64,000 bases of DNA from Alteromonas confluentis (GTDB taxonomy: Bacteria; Pseudomonadota; Gammaproteobacteria; Enterobacterales; Alteromonadaceae): assembly GCF_001757105.1 (NCBI RefSeq), contig NZ_MDHN01000009.1:18771-82770 (forward strand), read 5' to 3'. The notes under the pieces were generated by a model. It saw only the letters and a list, made by a program, of their open reading frames with translations, did not search any database and was not told the origin of the DNA. This document shows positions 16,582 to 25,888 of this stretch, piece by piece. Position 1 is the first letter of the stretch. Every line of letters begins with the position of its first letter. Position numbers and translations under genes: made by a program.

Positions 16582-17401
16582 GCCTGTGTTGTACTATGAA
16601 ATTCACGAGCCTGTCGGAGCCAATGAAGCTGGAAATGAAGACGCGCCCACGCTGGTATTAAGTTCAGGACTGGGCGGGTCGGCTAACTTCTGGAAACCGC
16701 AACTTGAGGCGCTGACCAAAAACTTCCGGGTGATCACCTACGATCACCTCGGCACAGGCCGAAGTCCGGCGGCATTGCCAAAAGGTTACTCGATTGCCGA
16801 CATGGCAGATGAGTTGTTGGCACTGCTTGATAGTCTGGACGTTACCGAGTGCCATCTTATTGGACACGCGCTGGGCGGATTAGTCGGGCTGGAACTGGCA
16901 CTCAAGCGTCCGTCCATGCTCACAAGCCTCATCCCCATCAACGCCTGGAGCTGTCCGAACATCCATTCAGCTCGTTGTTTTAATATCCGTAAAGCGTTAT
17001 TGGCAGCAGGCGACAAAGCCGCTTTTCTGCAGATGCAGACGCTTATTTTGTATCCCCCAGACTGGATTGTGGAACACGCTGAAGCATTGCAGGCCGAAGA
17101 GGCGCACCTGCTTGCGCATTTTCCTGATGAGGCCAACTTGCTAACGCGTATTGAGGCGTTAACCACATTCAATATTGATGATCGTCTGTCCGGCATCGAA
17201 ACCGATACGTTTATTATCGCCGACCGTGATGATTTGCTGGTACCGTGGAAACGCTCACAAATCCTCGCCGCCAGACTGCCCTGTGCGGCTCTATCGGTGC
17301 TGGATTATGGCGGCCATGCATGTACTGTTACTGTACCCAATATCGTGAATGATCTCATTCTCACTCACCTTTCAGGATATGTGTCAGAGGAGACATCCTG
17401 A
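16571..17401 (+). CDS. rutD: Putative aminoacrylate hydrolase RutD
   Basis: Alpha/beta hydrolase of 276 residues, fourth gene of the rut operon, thought to speed aminoacrylate breakdown. Seen: [11 protein letters not shown] oxyanion region, the elbow [11 protein letters not shown] with Ala100 where most hydrolases have the nucleophilic Ser, DDLLVPW and the late GGHAC. The GHALG elbow is also what E. coli RutD carries, so it is a family trait, not decay. ATG 16571 overlaps the rutC stop; an in-frame TTG 21 nt earlier (16550) is an alternative start. Confidence 0.92.
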   Translation: MSDKPVLYYEIHEPVGANEAGNEDAPTLVLSSGLGGSANFWKPQLEALTKNFRVITYDHLGTGRSPAALPKGYSIADMADELLALLDSLDVTECHLIGHALGGLVGLELALKRPSMLTSLIPINAWSCPNIHSARCFNIRKALLAAGDKAAFLQMQTLILYPPDWIVEHAEALQAEEAHLLAHFPDEANLLTRIEALTTFNIDDRLSGIETDTFIIADRDDLLVPWKRSQILAARLPCAALSVLDYGGHACTVTVPNIVNDLILTHLSGYVSEETS

Positions 17402-17469
17402 CGATAGTAGGCTAGATGCGGTAAGCTGCCACTTAGTTATGTCATCAAAATCATTGGGGCCCTGAAGGA

Positions 17470-18927
17470 ATGGAAAAACAACGCGGTTTGCCTACACACG
17501 ATGCCGACCTGTGGAATGCGGATTTAGCGCCGACGGCAGCCGCAGATCGCACTTGGACCTGGGCGCATTATGCGTCGCTCTGGGTTGCCATGGTGGTGTG
17601 TGTGCCCAGTTACATGATGGCCGCCGGTTTGGTTTCAGAAGGGATGAACTGGTGGCAGGCCGTCGCGACTGTTTTACTGGGTAATGCCATTGTGCTGGTG
17701 CCCATGCTGTTGATTGGTCACGCAGGGGCGAAGTACGGTGTGCCGTTTCCGGTGCTATTACGCTCGTCTTTCGGCACGCGAGGGGCCCGCATTCCTGCCG
17801 TGGCACGAGGGCTTGTGGCCTGCGGCTGGTTTGGTATTCAGACCTGGGTAGGCGGCTCCGCCATTTACGTTATCTTGAACGCCGTCACTGATGATGCGCT
17901 GGTCACCAATCCATTACCGTTCCTTGGCATCGATGTGGCACAAACCATCTGTTTTCTTTTGTTCTGGGCGCTGCATCTGGTGTTTATTAAATTCGGTACC
18001 GATTCCATCCGCTGGCTGGAAACGTATGCCGCCCCGTTTCTGATTACTATGGGATTAGCTTTGTTGATTTGGGCGTACATCAAAGCCGGTGGCTTCGGCG
18101 AGATGCTGTCAGCACCGTCGCAATTTGTGGAAGGCGGGGCAAAGGAGGGCCAGTTTATGTCCACCTTCATTCCCGGTCTCACCGCCATGGTGGGCTTCTG
18201 GGCGACCATGGCGCTGAACATTCCTGACTTCACCCGTTTTGCCCGCAGCCAACGGGATCAAATTATCGGACAAGCCGTTGGTCTGCCGTTACCCATGGCG
18301 TTGTTTGCGTTCATCGGTGTAGCAGTGACATCTGCAACGGTAACCATTTACGGTGAGGCTATATGGGACCCGGTGGTACTGGCAGGCAGAATGGGCGGTA
18401 TGGGCGTGGTCATTTCACTGGCGGCATTGGCTCTCGCCACGTTAACCACTAATCTGGCGGCGAACATTGTTGCGCCGGCTTATGGTTTCTCCAACCTGAA
18501 CCCACAAAAAATCAGCTTTAAGATGGGCGGTTACATCACTGCCGGTATCGGCATTGCCATCTTTCCGTGGAAGCTACTGGAAACCGCCGGTGGCTATTTG
18601 TTTACCTGGCTGGTGGGCTATTCTGCGCTGCTCGGTCCCATCGCTGGTATTCTGATTGCCGACTATTTTATTCTGCGCAAATGCCAGTTAAACACCGCTG
18701 CCCTATTTGTGCACGACGGTGAATATGGTGAAAACAATGGCTGGAACAGGGCAGGCTTGATTGCACTGGTGGTCGGCATTCTACCGAACCTGCCGGGATT
18801 CTTGCATGCAGCTGGTGTGGTTGAGAGTGTGCCTGGGATTTTCGATAGCCTTTATGCGTACGCCTGGTTCGTGGGTGTTGCCGTCGCTGGTAGCCTCTAT
18901 TTGCTGTTGGCGAAAAGACCGGCCTGA
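17470..18927 (+). CDS. NCS1 family nucleobase permease (uracil/cytosine/allantoin type)
   Basis: A 485-residue permease of the nucleobase-cation-symport-1 family, 12 helices. Signatures: NADLAPTAAADRTWTWAHYASLWVAM, GLVSEGMNWWQAV, PFPVLLRSSFGTRGARIPA, GLVACGWFGIQTWVGG, ALNIPDFTRFARS and LVGYSALLGPIAGILIADYF. It follows rutD by 68 nt in the same direction and probably imports uracil. It takes the place of E. coli rutG, which is an NCS2 protein and unrelated in sequence. rutE and rutF are absent downstream. The stop codon is embedded in a terminator hairpin. Confidence 0.92.
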   Translation: MEKQRGLPTHDADLWNADLAPTAAADRTWTWAHYASLWVAMVVCVPSYMMAAGLVSEGMNWWQAVATVLLGNAIVLVPMLLIGHAGAKYGVPFPVLLRSSFGTRGARIPAVARGLVACGWFGIQTWVGGSAIYVILNAVTDDALVTNPLPFLGIDVAQTICFLLFWALHLVFIKFGTDSIRWLETYAAPFLITMGLALLIWAYIKAGGFGEMLSAPSQFVEGGAKEGQFMSTFIPGLTAMVGFWATMALNIPDFTRFARSQRDQIIGQAVGLPLPMALFAFIGVAVTSATVTIYGEAIWDPVVLAGRMGGMGVVISLAALALATLTTNLAANIVAPAYGFSNLNPQKISFKMGGYITAGIGIAIFPWKLLETAGGYLFTWLVGYSALLGPIAGILIADYFILRKCQLNTAALFVHDGEYGENNGWNRAGLIALVVGILPNLPGFLHAAGVVESVPGIFDSLYAYAWFVGVAVAGSLYLLLAKRPA

Positions 18928-18942
18928 ATAAATGCCGGTCTT
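18915..18942 (+). terminator. Terminator overlapping the end of the NCS1 permease gene
   Basis: AAGACCGGC and GCCGGTCTT form a perfect 9-bp stem with a 10-nt loop that contains the TGA stop, followed by CCATTTT. It marks the end of the rut operon and faces the convergent tauE-like gene. Confidence 0.65.
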
Positions 18943-18961
18943 CCATTTTCGGTGTTTGGCG

Positions 18962-19711
18962 TTACAGACTGCGTGGGATCAACGCAGCAGCAGCCACCAA
19001 AGTCATTACAATGACCAACCATCGATAGTGCGCCTCACTGATTTTCTTCACTAGCCAAATCCCCGTATACACACCAGCGATAATGAGAGGCAGGGCAATT
19101 AAATCCAGTTGCAGGGTTTCCCAGTTAATGGTTTCCCATACAAAAACGTGAAACGGCACTTTGAATAAGTTAATCACCAGAAAGAACCATGCCGCGGTGC
19201 CAATAAACACATTCTTCGGCAGACGCATACTCAACAGATACACGGCCATTACTGAACCAGCCAGATTACCTACCATGGTGGTAAAGCCGCCCATCACACC
19301 CGTAACGATTGCAAAAGCGTGATTATCGGGCACCGCCGATTTGCGTTTCTCCAGCCACAGCATCAGGCCCACACTCAGAAAGATAATCACCGCCATGATT
19401 TGTACGAACAGTGCATCGTCGATGGATTCTCCCAGCCAGGTACCCAGTATCACGCCGACAATCGCAGGAGGAAACAGTTTCATCAGAAAGCGCCAGTTTG
19501 CGTGACGATGGTAGTGATAGACTGCAAAAATATCGGCGGCAATTAACATGGGTAACATAATGCCCGACGAGCCTTTTCCTCCGAACAGCAGCGCCAGCAA
19601 TGGCACTGACAGCAGGGTGGTTCCGTGAATACCGGCCTTGGCAAGGCCAACCATAAAGCCGATTGCCAGTACGATACTGACATCCGCGACAGAAAGGGTG
19701 TCTAAAAGCAA
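18962..19711 (-). CDS. TauE/SafE family sulfite/organosulfonate exporter-like permease
   Basis: A 249-residue membrane protein with eight predicted helices. The repeat signature is visible twice: GFMVGLAKAGIHGTTLLSVPLLALLFG near residue 20 and GVMGGFTTMVGNLAGSVMAVYLLS near residue 140, typical of TauE/SafE (formerly DUF81). Family members move sulfite, sulfoacetate or other small anions; the substrate here is unknown. The start is TTG at 19711 with AAGGAAACCT just upstream. It is convergent with the rut operon and divergent from the S41 protease gene, with a gap of about 136 nt. Confidence 0.88.
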   Translation of the reverse strand: MLLDTLSVADVSIVLAIGFMVGLAKAGIHGTTLLSVPLLALLFGGKGSSGIMLPMLIAADIFAVYHYHRHANWRFLMKLFPPAIVGVILGTWLGESIDDALFVQIMAVIIFLSVGLMLWLEKRKSAVPDNHAFAIVTGVMGGFTTMVGNLAGSVMAVYLLSMRLPKNVFIGTAAWFFLVINLFKVPFHVFVWETINWETLQLDLIALPLIIAGVYTGIWLVKKISEAHYRWLVIVMTLVAAAALIPRSL

Positions 19712-19847
19712 AAGGTTTCCTTAACAGCGTGTGAGAACAGAGGAATATTGTCTGTCGTTGCATAATATGTTCAGGTTTAAGCGTAAAAAACAACCCGATA
19801 CAAACAACAATGTTAATTATAAAGCACTTAGAACAGGGAAAACATCA

Positions 19848-22800
19848 ATGAAATCCGCACTTTCTTTTTGTGGCGCCCTCGGACTGCTAAGTCTGACGGT
19901 AACGCAGGCAATGGCGGCGCCGGGCTATTTCCGCGAGCCGGCCATTCACGACAATCAACTGGTATTCAATGCCGAAGGTGATCTCTGGTCAGTCACACTG
20001 AACGATAAACAAAAAGGTGACTACGCCGCTACCCGCTTGACCACGCAACTTGCTGATGAAACCCAGCCAGTGATCTCACCTGATGGTAAACAACTGGCTT
20101 TTGTTGCTAATTATGAAGGCGCGCCGGAAGTCTACATCAAACCTATTCGCGGCGGCCTGGCAGAGCGTGTCACATTCGAAAATTCGGGCATGAAGCTGCA
20201 TCAGTGGACTGCTGACGGAAAAATTCTGTACAGCACTAACAGCCGGGTGGGCCCGACCAACAGCTATGTGCTGAAACTGCTTGATGTGAAAAGCGGTAAG
20301 ACCACCACTTTGCCGCTGGCTGACGCCGTAGAAGGTGTGATTGATGATAAAGGCGAGTGGCTCTACTTCGTTCGCTTCGGTCTGCAACTTTCCGGCGACA
20401 ATGCCAATTATTATCAGGGCGGCGCGAAAGGGCGTTTATGGCGCTGGAAACTGAGCTCTACCCAAGAAGCGGAGCTTCTAACGGCAGAGCACGAAGGGTC
20501 TATCCGCACACCAATGCTAAATGAGAACCGACTGTTTTTTATCAGCAATCAGGACGGCATCGACAACCTGTGGTCAATGACGCTGAATGGCAAGAGTGCG
20601 CGAAAAGAAACGCAATATGATGAGTGGACCGTGCGCGGCGCTGCAATGGGGAATGGCAAAGCGGTGTATCAGAATGGTGCTGATCTGGTAGTGCGTGATC
20701 TGAAAGCGGGCAGCAATAAAACCCTGCCGATTCAGCTTGTTTCCGATTTTCCTTACTTGCGTGAACATTGGGACAACAGCCCACTGGAACTGCTGAAAAA
20801 CGTGTCCTTAGCCAACACGGGTGATGCGGTAGTGATCACCGCACGTGGACGTATTGCGGTTGCCACCACCGATGGCTCCCGATTGGTTGAAATTGCCACC
20901 CCGGAAGATTCTCGCAGCCGTCAGGCGCTACTGAGCAAAGACCGCAAATGGGTATATGCCCTCAACGATGCCGGCGGTGAACTGGAGATCTGGCGTTTCG
21001 CTGCCGATGGCTCCGCGCAGGCTGAACAGCTTACTCAAGACGCATCAACCTATCGCTGGCAGTTGTCTTTGTCGCCTGATGGCAAATGGCTCGCCTTTGA
21101 CGACAAAGCGGGTGCAGTTTGGCTGATGAATCTCGAAGATAAGTCGCAGGTGAAAGTGTTCGACGACAGCGATGGTTTGTTCGCTAAGTCTGACATCGTA
21201 TGGTCTGGCGACAGCAATATGCTGGCGGTTACCCGCACGAAAACCGGTAATGAACGCAACAGTGTTTTCCTGTACTCCCTGAAAGAAAATAAAGGGCAGG
21301 ATGTCACATCGGATAAATACCAGTCTTATTCGCCCGCTTTTAGCGCAGATGGCAACTGGCTCTATTTTCTGTCGGAACGCAACTTTGTGGCTACACCATC
21401 AAACCCGTGGGGTGACCGCGCCATGGGTACCGAGTTTGATAAGCGCACGCAGATCTTCGCCCTTAATCTAACCAATGACGCGGATTTTAGTTTTTCGGCT
21501 CCAACGGAACTCACGCGAGTAGAACAAGAAGCTGATAGCAAAGACGACGAAAACACCGAGCAGGACGAGGATGGGAAAGAAGCCATCGATTCAGGCAGAA
21601 TACAATGGGATGGCCTGAATGCGCGGCTCTGGCAGGTTCCAGTGGCACCAGGCAATTATTTTGGACTGAGTGCGAACAAGTCTCTGCTGTTTGTTGGTGA
21701 CCGAAGTGGGCGAAACGCCACCCTCAAAGCGTTGGAATTGAAACACGACGCTAAGTTGAAGACGGTTACCTCCGGTATTGCAGGATACGAACTGTCGGCA
21801 GATGGCAAAGCTATGTTTGTGTTCAAAAGAGGTAATGGCAACAAGAACATGTACATTGTTCCGGCAAAAAGCAGCTTTCCGAAAGATCTCTCCGACGCGC
21901 AGGTAAAAGCGGGTGACTGGCAGATGCGGATTAACCCGCAAAAAGAGTGGGCGCAACTGTTTCACGACGCCTGGCTGATGCACCGTGAATCGTTGTTCGA
22001 CCCTACTATGCGCGGCGTCGACTGGGAACAGGTTGAAGATAAGTATGCCCCGCTATTAAAACGCGTTACTCATCGTGATGAACTCAATGACGTATTTGCG
22101 CAAATGATGGGTGAAATGAATACCTTGCACAGTCAGGTGCGGGGCGGCGATATTCCAACCGACAAGGAACAGCCGAAAGCAGCCATGCTGGGTGGCGTGT
22201 TTGACGACACGGAACAGGGCGTGAAAATCACCCATATCTATCGCTACGATACTGAAGTACCCTCGGATGCGCCGCCGCTGGCACAAGCCGGAGTCGATGC
22301 ACAGGAAGGTGACATCATCGAGTCTGTAAATGGCCGCGACGTAAAAACAGAGGCACAGCTGGTGAGTGCACTGCTGAATAAAGCCGGTAAACAGGTGCTG
22401 CTTGGACTGGTGCGAAACGGTGGGAAACTGAAAACCGTTGTTACGCCGACAACCACAGGTAAGGATTTCGGCTTACGTTATCAGGATTGGGTTCTGGCTA
22501 ACGGCGAGAAGGTGAGTGAAGCCAATGAAGATATTGGCTATTTGCATCTGTACGCTATGGGCGGTGGTGATGTGGCTAACTTTGCCCGTGAGTTTTATGC
22601 CCAGTATCGCAAAGACGGACTCATTATTGACGTTCGCCGTAATCGCGGCGGTAACGTCGACAGCATGATTCTGGAGAAGTTGCTGCGCCGTGTGTGGATG
22701 TTCTGGCAATATCCTGATGGCAGTACCGGCACGAATATGCAGCAAACTTTCCGTGGTCATCTGGTAGTGCTAGCCGACCAGTTTACCTACTCCGACGGTG

Positions 22801-23153
22801 AAACCTTTACCGCAGGTGTGCGCGCCATGCGCATTGCGCCGGTGATCGGCAAAACCACGGCGGGTGCCGGTGTGTGGCTAACTGGCCGAAATTCGGTGGC
22901 AGATAGCGGTATGGCCCGTGTTGCTGAATTCCCGGTATTCGCTGCTGATGGCCGCTGGATCACAGAAGGTCGAGGCATCAGCCCAGACATTGAAGTGGAT
23001 AATTTGCCCTATGCCACATTCAACGGTGAAGATGCTCAACTTGAAGCGGCGATTAAGTATCTGGAAGAGCAAATTAAGCTGAACCCCATTAACCCGCTGA
23101 AAGGCGAAGCCTTCCCGGATGCGAGAACGCCAGCAAAGGATGTGAATAAATAG
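19848..23153 (+). CDS. Tricorn-like S41 family serine protease with beta-propeller and PDZ domain
   Basis: A 1101-residue secreted or periplasmic protease. Order: signal peptide (QAMAA, residue 23), TolB/WD-like beta-propellers (about 30-690; repeated PDGKQLAF, PDGKWLAF, ADGNWLYF blades), an acidic insert at 557-580, a tricorn core helical region, PDZ domain (about 790-870; GVDAQEGDIIESVNGRDV), and the S41 domain (about 880-1080). Candidate catalytic residues are H761 in TLHSQVRGG, S982 in FTYSDGETF and E in TEGRGISPDIE. The arrangement matches archaeal tricorn and its bacterial homologues, which trim peptides. AGGGAAAACATCA precedes ATG 19848. A strong terminator follows. Confidence 0.93.
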   Translation: MKSALSFCGALGLLSLTVTQAMAAPGYFREPAIHDNQLVFNAEGDLWSVTLNDKQKGDYAATRLTTQLADETQPVISPDGKQLAFVANYEGAPEVYIKPIRGGLAERVTFENSGMKLHQWTADGKILYSTNSRVGPTNSYVLKLLDVKSGKTTTLPLADAVEGVIDDKGEWLYFVRFGLQLSGDNANYYQGGAKGRLWRWKLSSTQEAELLTAEHEGSIRTPMLNENRLFFISNQDGIDNLWSMTLNGKSARKETQYDEWTVRGAAMGNGKAVYQNGADLVVRDLKAGSNKTLPIQLVSDFPYLREHWDNSPLELLKNVSLANTGDAVVITARGRIAVATTDGSRLVEIATPEDSRSRQALLSKDRKWVYALNDAGGELEIWRFAADGSAQAEQLTQDASTYRWQLSLSPDGKWLAFDDKAGAVWLMNLEDKSQVKVFDDSDGLFAKSDIVWSGDSNMLAVTRTKTGNERNSVFLYSLKENKGQDVTSDKYQSYSPAFSADGNWLYFLSERNFVATPSNPWGDRAMGTEFDKRTQIFALNLTNDADFSFSAPTELTRVEQEADSKDDENTEQDEDGKEAIDSGRIQWDGLNARLWQVPVAPGNYFGLSANKSLLFVGDRSGRNATLKALELKHDAKLKTVTSGIAGYELSADGKAMFVFKRGNGNKNMYIVPAKSSFPKDLSDAQVKAGDWQMRINPQKEWAQLFHDAWLMHRESLFDPTMRGVDWEQVEDKYAPLLKRVTHRDELNDVFAQMMGEMNTLHSQVRGGDIPTDKEQPKAAMLGGVFDDTEQGVKITHIYRYDTEVPSDAPPLAQAGVDAQEGDIIESVNGRDVKTEAQLVSALLNKAGKQVLLGLVRNGGKLKTVVTPTTTGKDFGLRYQDWVLANGEKVSEANEDIGYLHLYAMGGGDVANFAREFYAQYRKDGLIIDVRRNRGGNVDSMILEKLLRRVWMFWQYPDGSTGTNMQQTFRGHLVVLADQFTYSDGETFTAGVRAMRIAPVIGKTTAGAGVWLTGRNSVADSGMARVAEFPVFAADGRWITEGRGISPDIEVDNLPYATFNGEDAQLEAAIKYLEEQIKLNPINPLKGEAFPDARTPAKDVNK

Positions 23154-23182
23154 ATTGGCACCTCAAGCAAAAACTAACAACC

Positions 23183-23211
23183 AAAGCCCGTAGATATTTC
23201 TTCGGGCTTTT
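23183..23211 (+). terminator. Rho-independent terminator of the S41 protease gene
   Basis: AAAGCCCG pairs with CGGGCTTT (8 bp) around a 12-nt loop, followed by T-rich sequence. It lies 29 nt after the stop. Confidence 0.8.
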
Positions 23212-23545
23212 GTCAGCCTTTTTTGATTAAACAGAATACCATCGGCAAATGATATTAATTTATACTTTTGTCTAATATGGTGCAGCTGATTTGGTGTACA
23301 TCACTTTAATAGTGCGCGAGCCTGAGTGAGTAGTTGAGTTTCGCCAATTACGTCGTACGTTTTTTGCTCTTTGAGAAATTAATTATGTGATTCATCGGAA
23401 TATAAGGAAAATTTATCCTAAGAATAGAGTGAATTTCGGTAGTTGGTGCAGTGATTGATTGCTTATGACTGTCACTGCCCAGGGAGTGTGCAGTGAATTT
23501 TAAATTTAAAGCATTCATCCAGACTCCATATGAGAACACTCTACT
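23212..23545. promoter_or_regulatory. Upstream region of the TBDR/dipeptidase operon
   Basis: About 330 bases, AT-rich. It must carry the promoter of the 23546-27117 operon. I see no palindrome good enough to name and no coding sequence; the ribosome site before ATG 23546 is weak (TGAGAACACTCTACT). Confidence 0.3.
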
Positions 23546-25888
23546 ATGACTAATCAGAAAACGTCTCAACGTTTTATCTATTCTTCTCTCGCCAGCATTA
23601 TTGGCTCACTTTTTTTAAATACCCATGTTCATGCGCAACAAAACCAGGAAGATGAAACAGCCCAGAACGAAGAAAAAATCGTGGTTGTTGGACGCAGGGT
23701 TTCACAGACTGATATCGCCATTGGTCAGGATGCCGCAACCAATACCGTAGCGGTAACCCGCGAAGAGCTACTCTCTGCGCCTTCCGGTATCTCTGGCCTT
23801 AAAATGCTGGAAAGCCTGCCAGGCTTCAACGTGCAGACTGATGGCGCACTGGGTTTATACGAATTCGGTAACTCGGTGCAGGTGCGTGCGTTTGACCTCA
23901 GCCAGATGGGCTTTGTGCTCGACGGTATTCCAATGGGCCGTTCTGATGCCTTCGGCGGAAGCCCGATTTTCCGCTATGTCGATAACGAAAACCTGGGCGC
24001 AGTTATCGCGTCACCGGGTGCCGGTGATGTGTCTAAGCCCACCTATGCTTCCCTTGGTCCTATTGCGACTTACGAAACGGTGAAGCCGTCTGAAGAAATG
24101 GGCGGCATGGCAGCAATCTCACTTGGCGACTACAACCTGCAGCGCACGTTTGTGAAGCTTGAAACAGGCGACATCAATGGTTTCAGGGCCTACGTCAGTC
24201 GCTCAAAAACCGATAGCGATTTATGGCGTGGACCCGGCAGCATCGACCGCGAGCACATTGAAGCCAAAGCGCTCTATGAGTTTGGTGATAGTTATGTACA
24301 GGCCACTTACGTTGCCAATGACTTTTTTGACTATGATTCTCCGTCAGCTGCTCCAGAGGCGTTCGATGACAACTATTACCTGAGCTACTCGCCGTCTATT
24401 CCTGAAGGGTGTATCAATCCGCAATCTGGCGTGTATGACTATAACGGTGATGGGGTAGCAGATGACGCAGATTTTACACCGGTATTCACCGGCAGCTGTA
24501 CCAACTACTACGAAGATCGCATTAATATCCGTGATGACAAGCTTTATTCTTTGAGTTTTGGCACCTACCTCTCAGAAGATGTGCAATTTAAAGCCACCGC
24601 CTATTACGAAGATAAGGTTGGTACAGGGGTTTCTCCAGACAGCTATAGCAACTCACTGGCTATATATGAACGTCAGGCCGCCGCAGGTCTGGACGTGGTG
24701 CATCCTCGCGGTGTGCAGTATGGTTTATCTGGAATGGACGGTGAACGTAAGGGTGTTGTCGCCGGATTTGACTGGTTTGCCGGTGACCACCATTTTGCTT
24801 TTGGTGGCTGGGTTGAAGAAGATACCTACCATCGTATTCAGCAGCGCACCAATAAAGTAGGTGGCAGCTCTGACGGTGAGGCGCTGCTCGATGAAATTGC
24901 TTATTACCGCCGTGACTATGTTGCAGTACGCGATACCACGCAGCTTTATCTGAAAGATGACTGGACGCTGATGGATGGCGATTTGATTGTTACCCTCGGT
25001 GCAAAAGCGCTGCAGGTAGATTACAGCCTCGATGGCTATCGTGACTATGCCGATTATGAGGTAGACAGCGAACCTGGTTACGGCCCGCAGAGTGTTGGTC
25101 ACGACTATGAGAAAAACTTCATGCCTATGGTGGGGGCGGTTTACAGCCTGAACAGCACCGATCAGGTGTTTACTTCCTATGCTAAAAACGCGGCACTGCC
25201 TAACGGTACGGATGATATTTTCAGCACTGCAGTCAGTTTTGATGCACCGGCACCGGCCATGGAAGAAGCGACTAATTATGAAATTGGTATCCGTACTAAC
25301 CGTGAAAATTACAACGGTTCGATTGCCCTGTTTTACACCGAGTTTGATAACCGCCTGATTGCCAGCAGTGTGATCAACCCAGCCACTGAACAGCCAGAGA
25401 GCTACTACATCAATGCCGGTGCTTCCGATGCCTACGGTATTGAAATCAGTGGTGTTTATCAGCCAGAAATGTTTGACCGGCAGTTGTACTTCAATGGGAA
25501 CCTGTCTTACAAAAGAGCTACTCTCAAAGACGGATTCGACGGCAACCCCGGTGGCGCAATGTTACCTGACAGCCCGGAATGGCTGGCAACTGCCGGTGTC
25601 ACCTACGAACCGACAGAATGGTTGGTGGCTAATTTTTCGGCAAAATATACCGACAAACGATACCTTGATTTTAACGAAACCTATTCGCTGGACAGCTACA
25701 TAGTGGCTCAGGCCTATGTGGATATTGGTGGCCCCAATGATTTCGGTTTACCTGAAAATGTCCGCCTGCGATTTAACCTCGATAATGTATTCGATAAACA
25801 GGTGGTGTCATTTGGCTATGTGGGTTCCAACTACGGAAGACCGCTTAGCCCACGCACATTTCAGGCAACGCTAACGGTGGATTTCTAA
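23546..25888 (+). CDS. TonB-dependent receptor, probably for peptides
   Basis: Outer-membrane receptor of 780 residues. A signal peptide ends near HVHAQQ (residue 31), followed by TonB-box-like EEKIVVVGRRV, a plug (LKMLESLPGFNVQTDG, VQVRAFDLSQMGFVLDGIPMGRSDAFG) and a 22-strand-type barrel with SLNSTDQVFTSYAKN, NYEIGIRTNRENYNGSIALFYTEF and LSPRTFQATLTVDF, ending in Phe. Its stop overlaps the ATG of a secreted dipeptidase (TAATG), so the two are made together; import of peptides or a peptide-bearing ligand is the natural inference. It is unlike the other receptors in the window in lacking the Oar-type N-domain. Confidence 0.92.
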   Translation: MTNQKTSQRFIYSSLASIIGSLFLNTHVHAQQNQEDETAQNEEKIVVVGRRVSQTDIAIGQDAATNTVAVTREELLSAPSGISGLKMLESLPGFNVQTDGALGLYEFGNSVQVRAFDLSQMGFVLDGIPMGRSDAFGGSPIFRYVDNENLGAVIASPGAGDVSKPTYASLGPIATYETVKPSEEMGGMAAISLGDYNLQRTFVKLETGDINGFRAYVSRSKTDSDLWRGPGSIDREHIEAKALYEFGDSYVQATYVANDFFDYDSPSAAPEAFDDNYYLSYSPSIPEGCINPQSGVYDYNGDGVADDADFTPVFTGSCTNYYEDRINIRDDKLYSLSFGTYLSEDVQFKATAYYEDKVGTGVSPDSYSNSLAIYERQAAAGLDVVHPRGVQYGLSGMDGERKGVVAGFDWFAGDHHFAFGGWVEEDTYHRIQQRTNKVGGSSDGEALLDEIAYYRRDYVAVRDTTQLYLKDDWTLMDGDLIVTLGAKALQVDYSLDGYRDYADYEVDSEPGYGPQSVGHDYEKNFMPMVGAVYSLNSTDQVFTSYAKNAALPNGTDDIFSTAVSFDAPAPAMEEATNYEIGIRTNRENYNGSIALFYTEFDNRLIASSVINPATEQPESYYINAGASDAYGIEISGVYQPEMFDRQLYFNGNLSYKRATLKDGFDGNPGGAMLPDSPEWLATAGVTYEPTEWLVANFSAKYTDKRYLDFNETYSLDSYIVAQAYVDIGGPNDFGLPENVRLRFNLDNVFDKQVVSFGYVGSNYGRPLSPRTFQATLTVDF

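Noticed and set aside
16868..16875. RutD judged inactive because the nucleophile Ser is replaced by Ala
   Set aside because: The same GHALG elbow is present in E. coli RutD, so it is a family trait.
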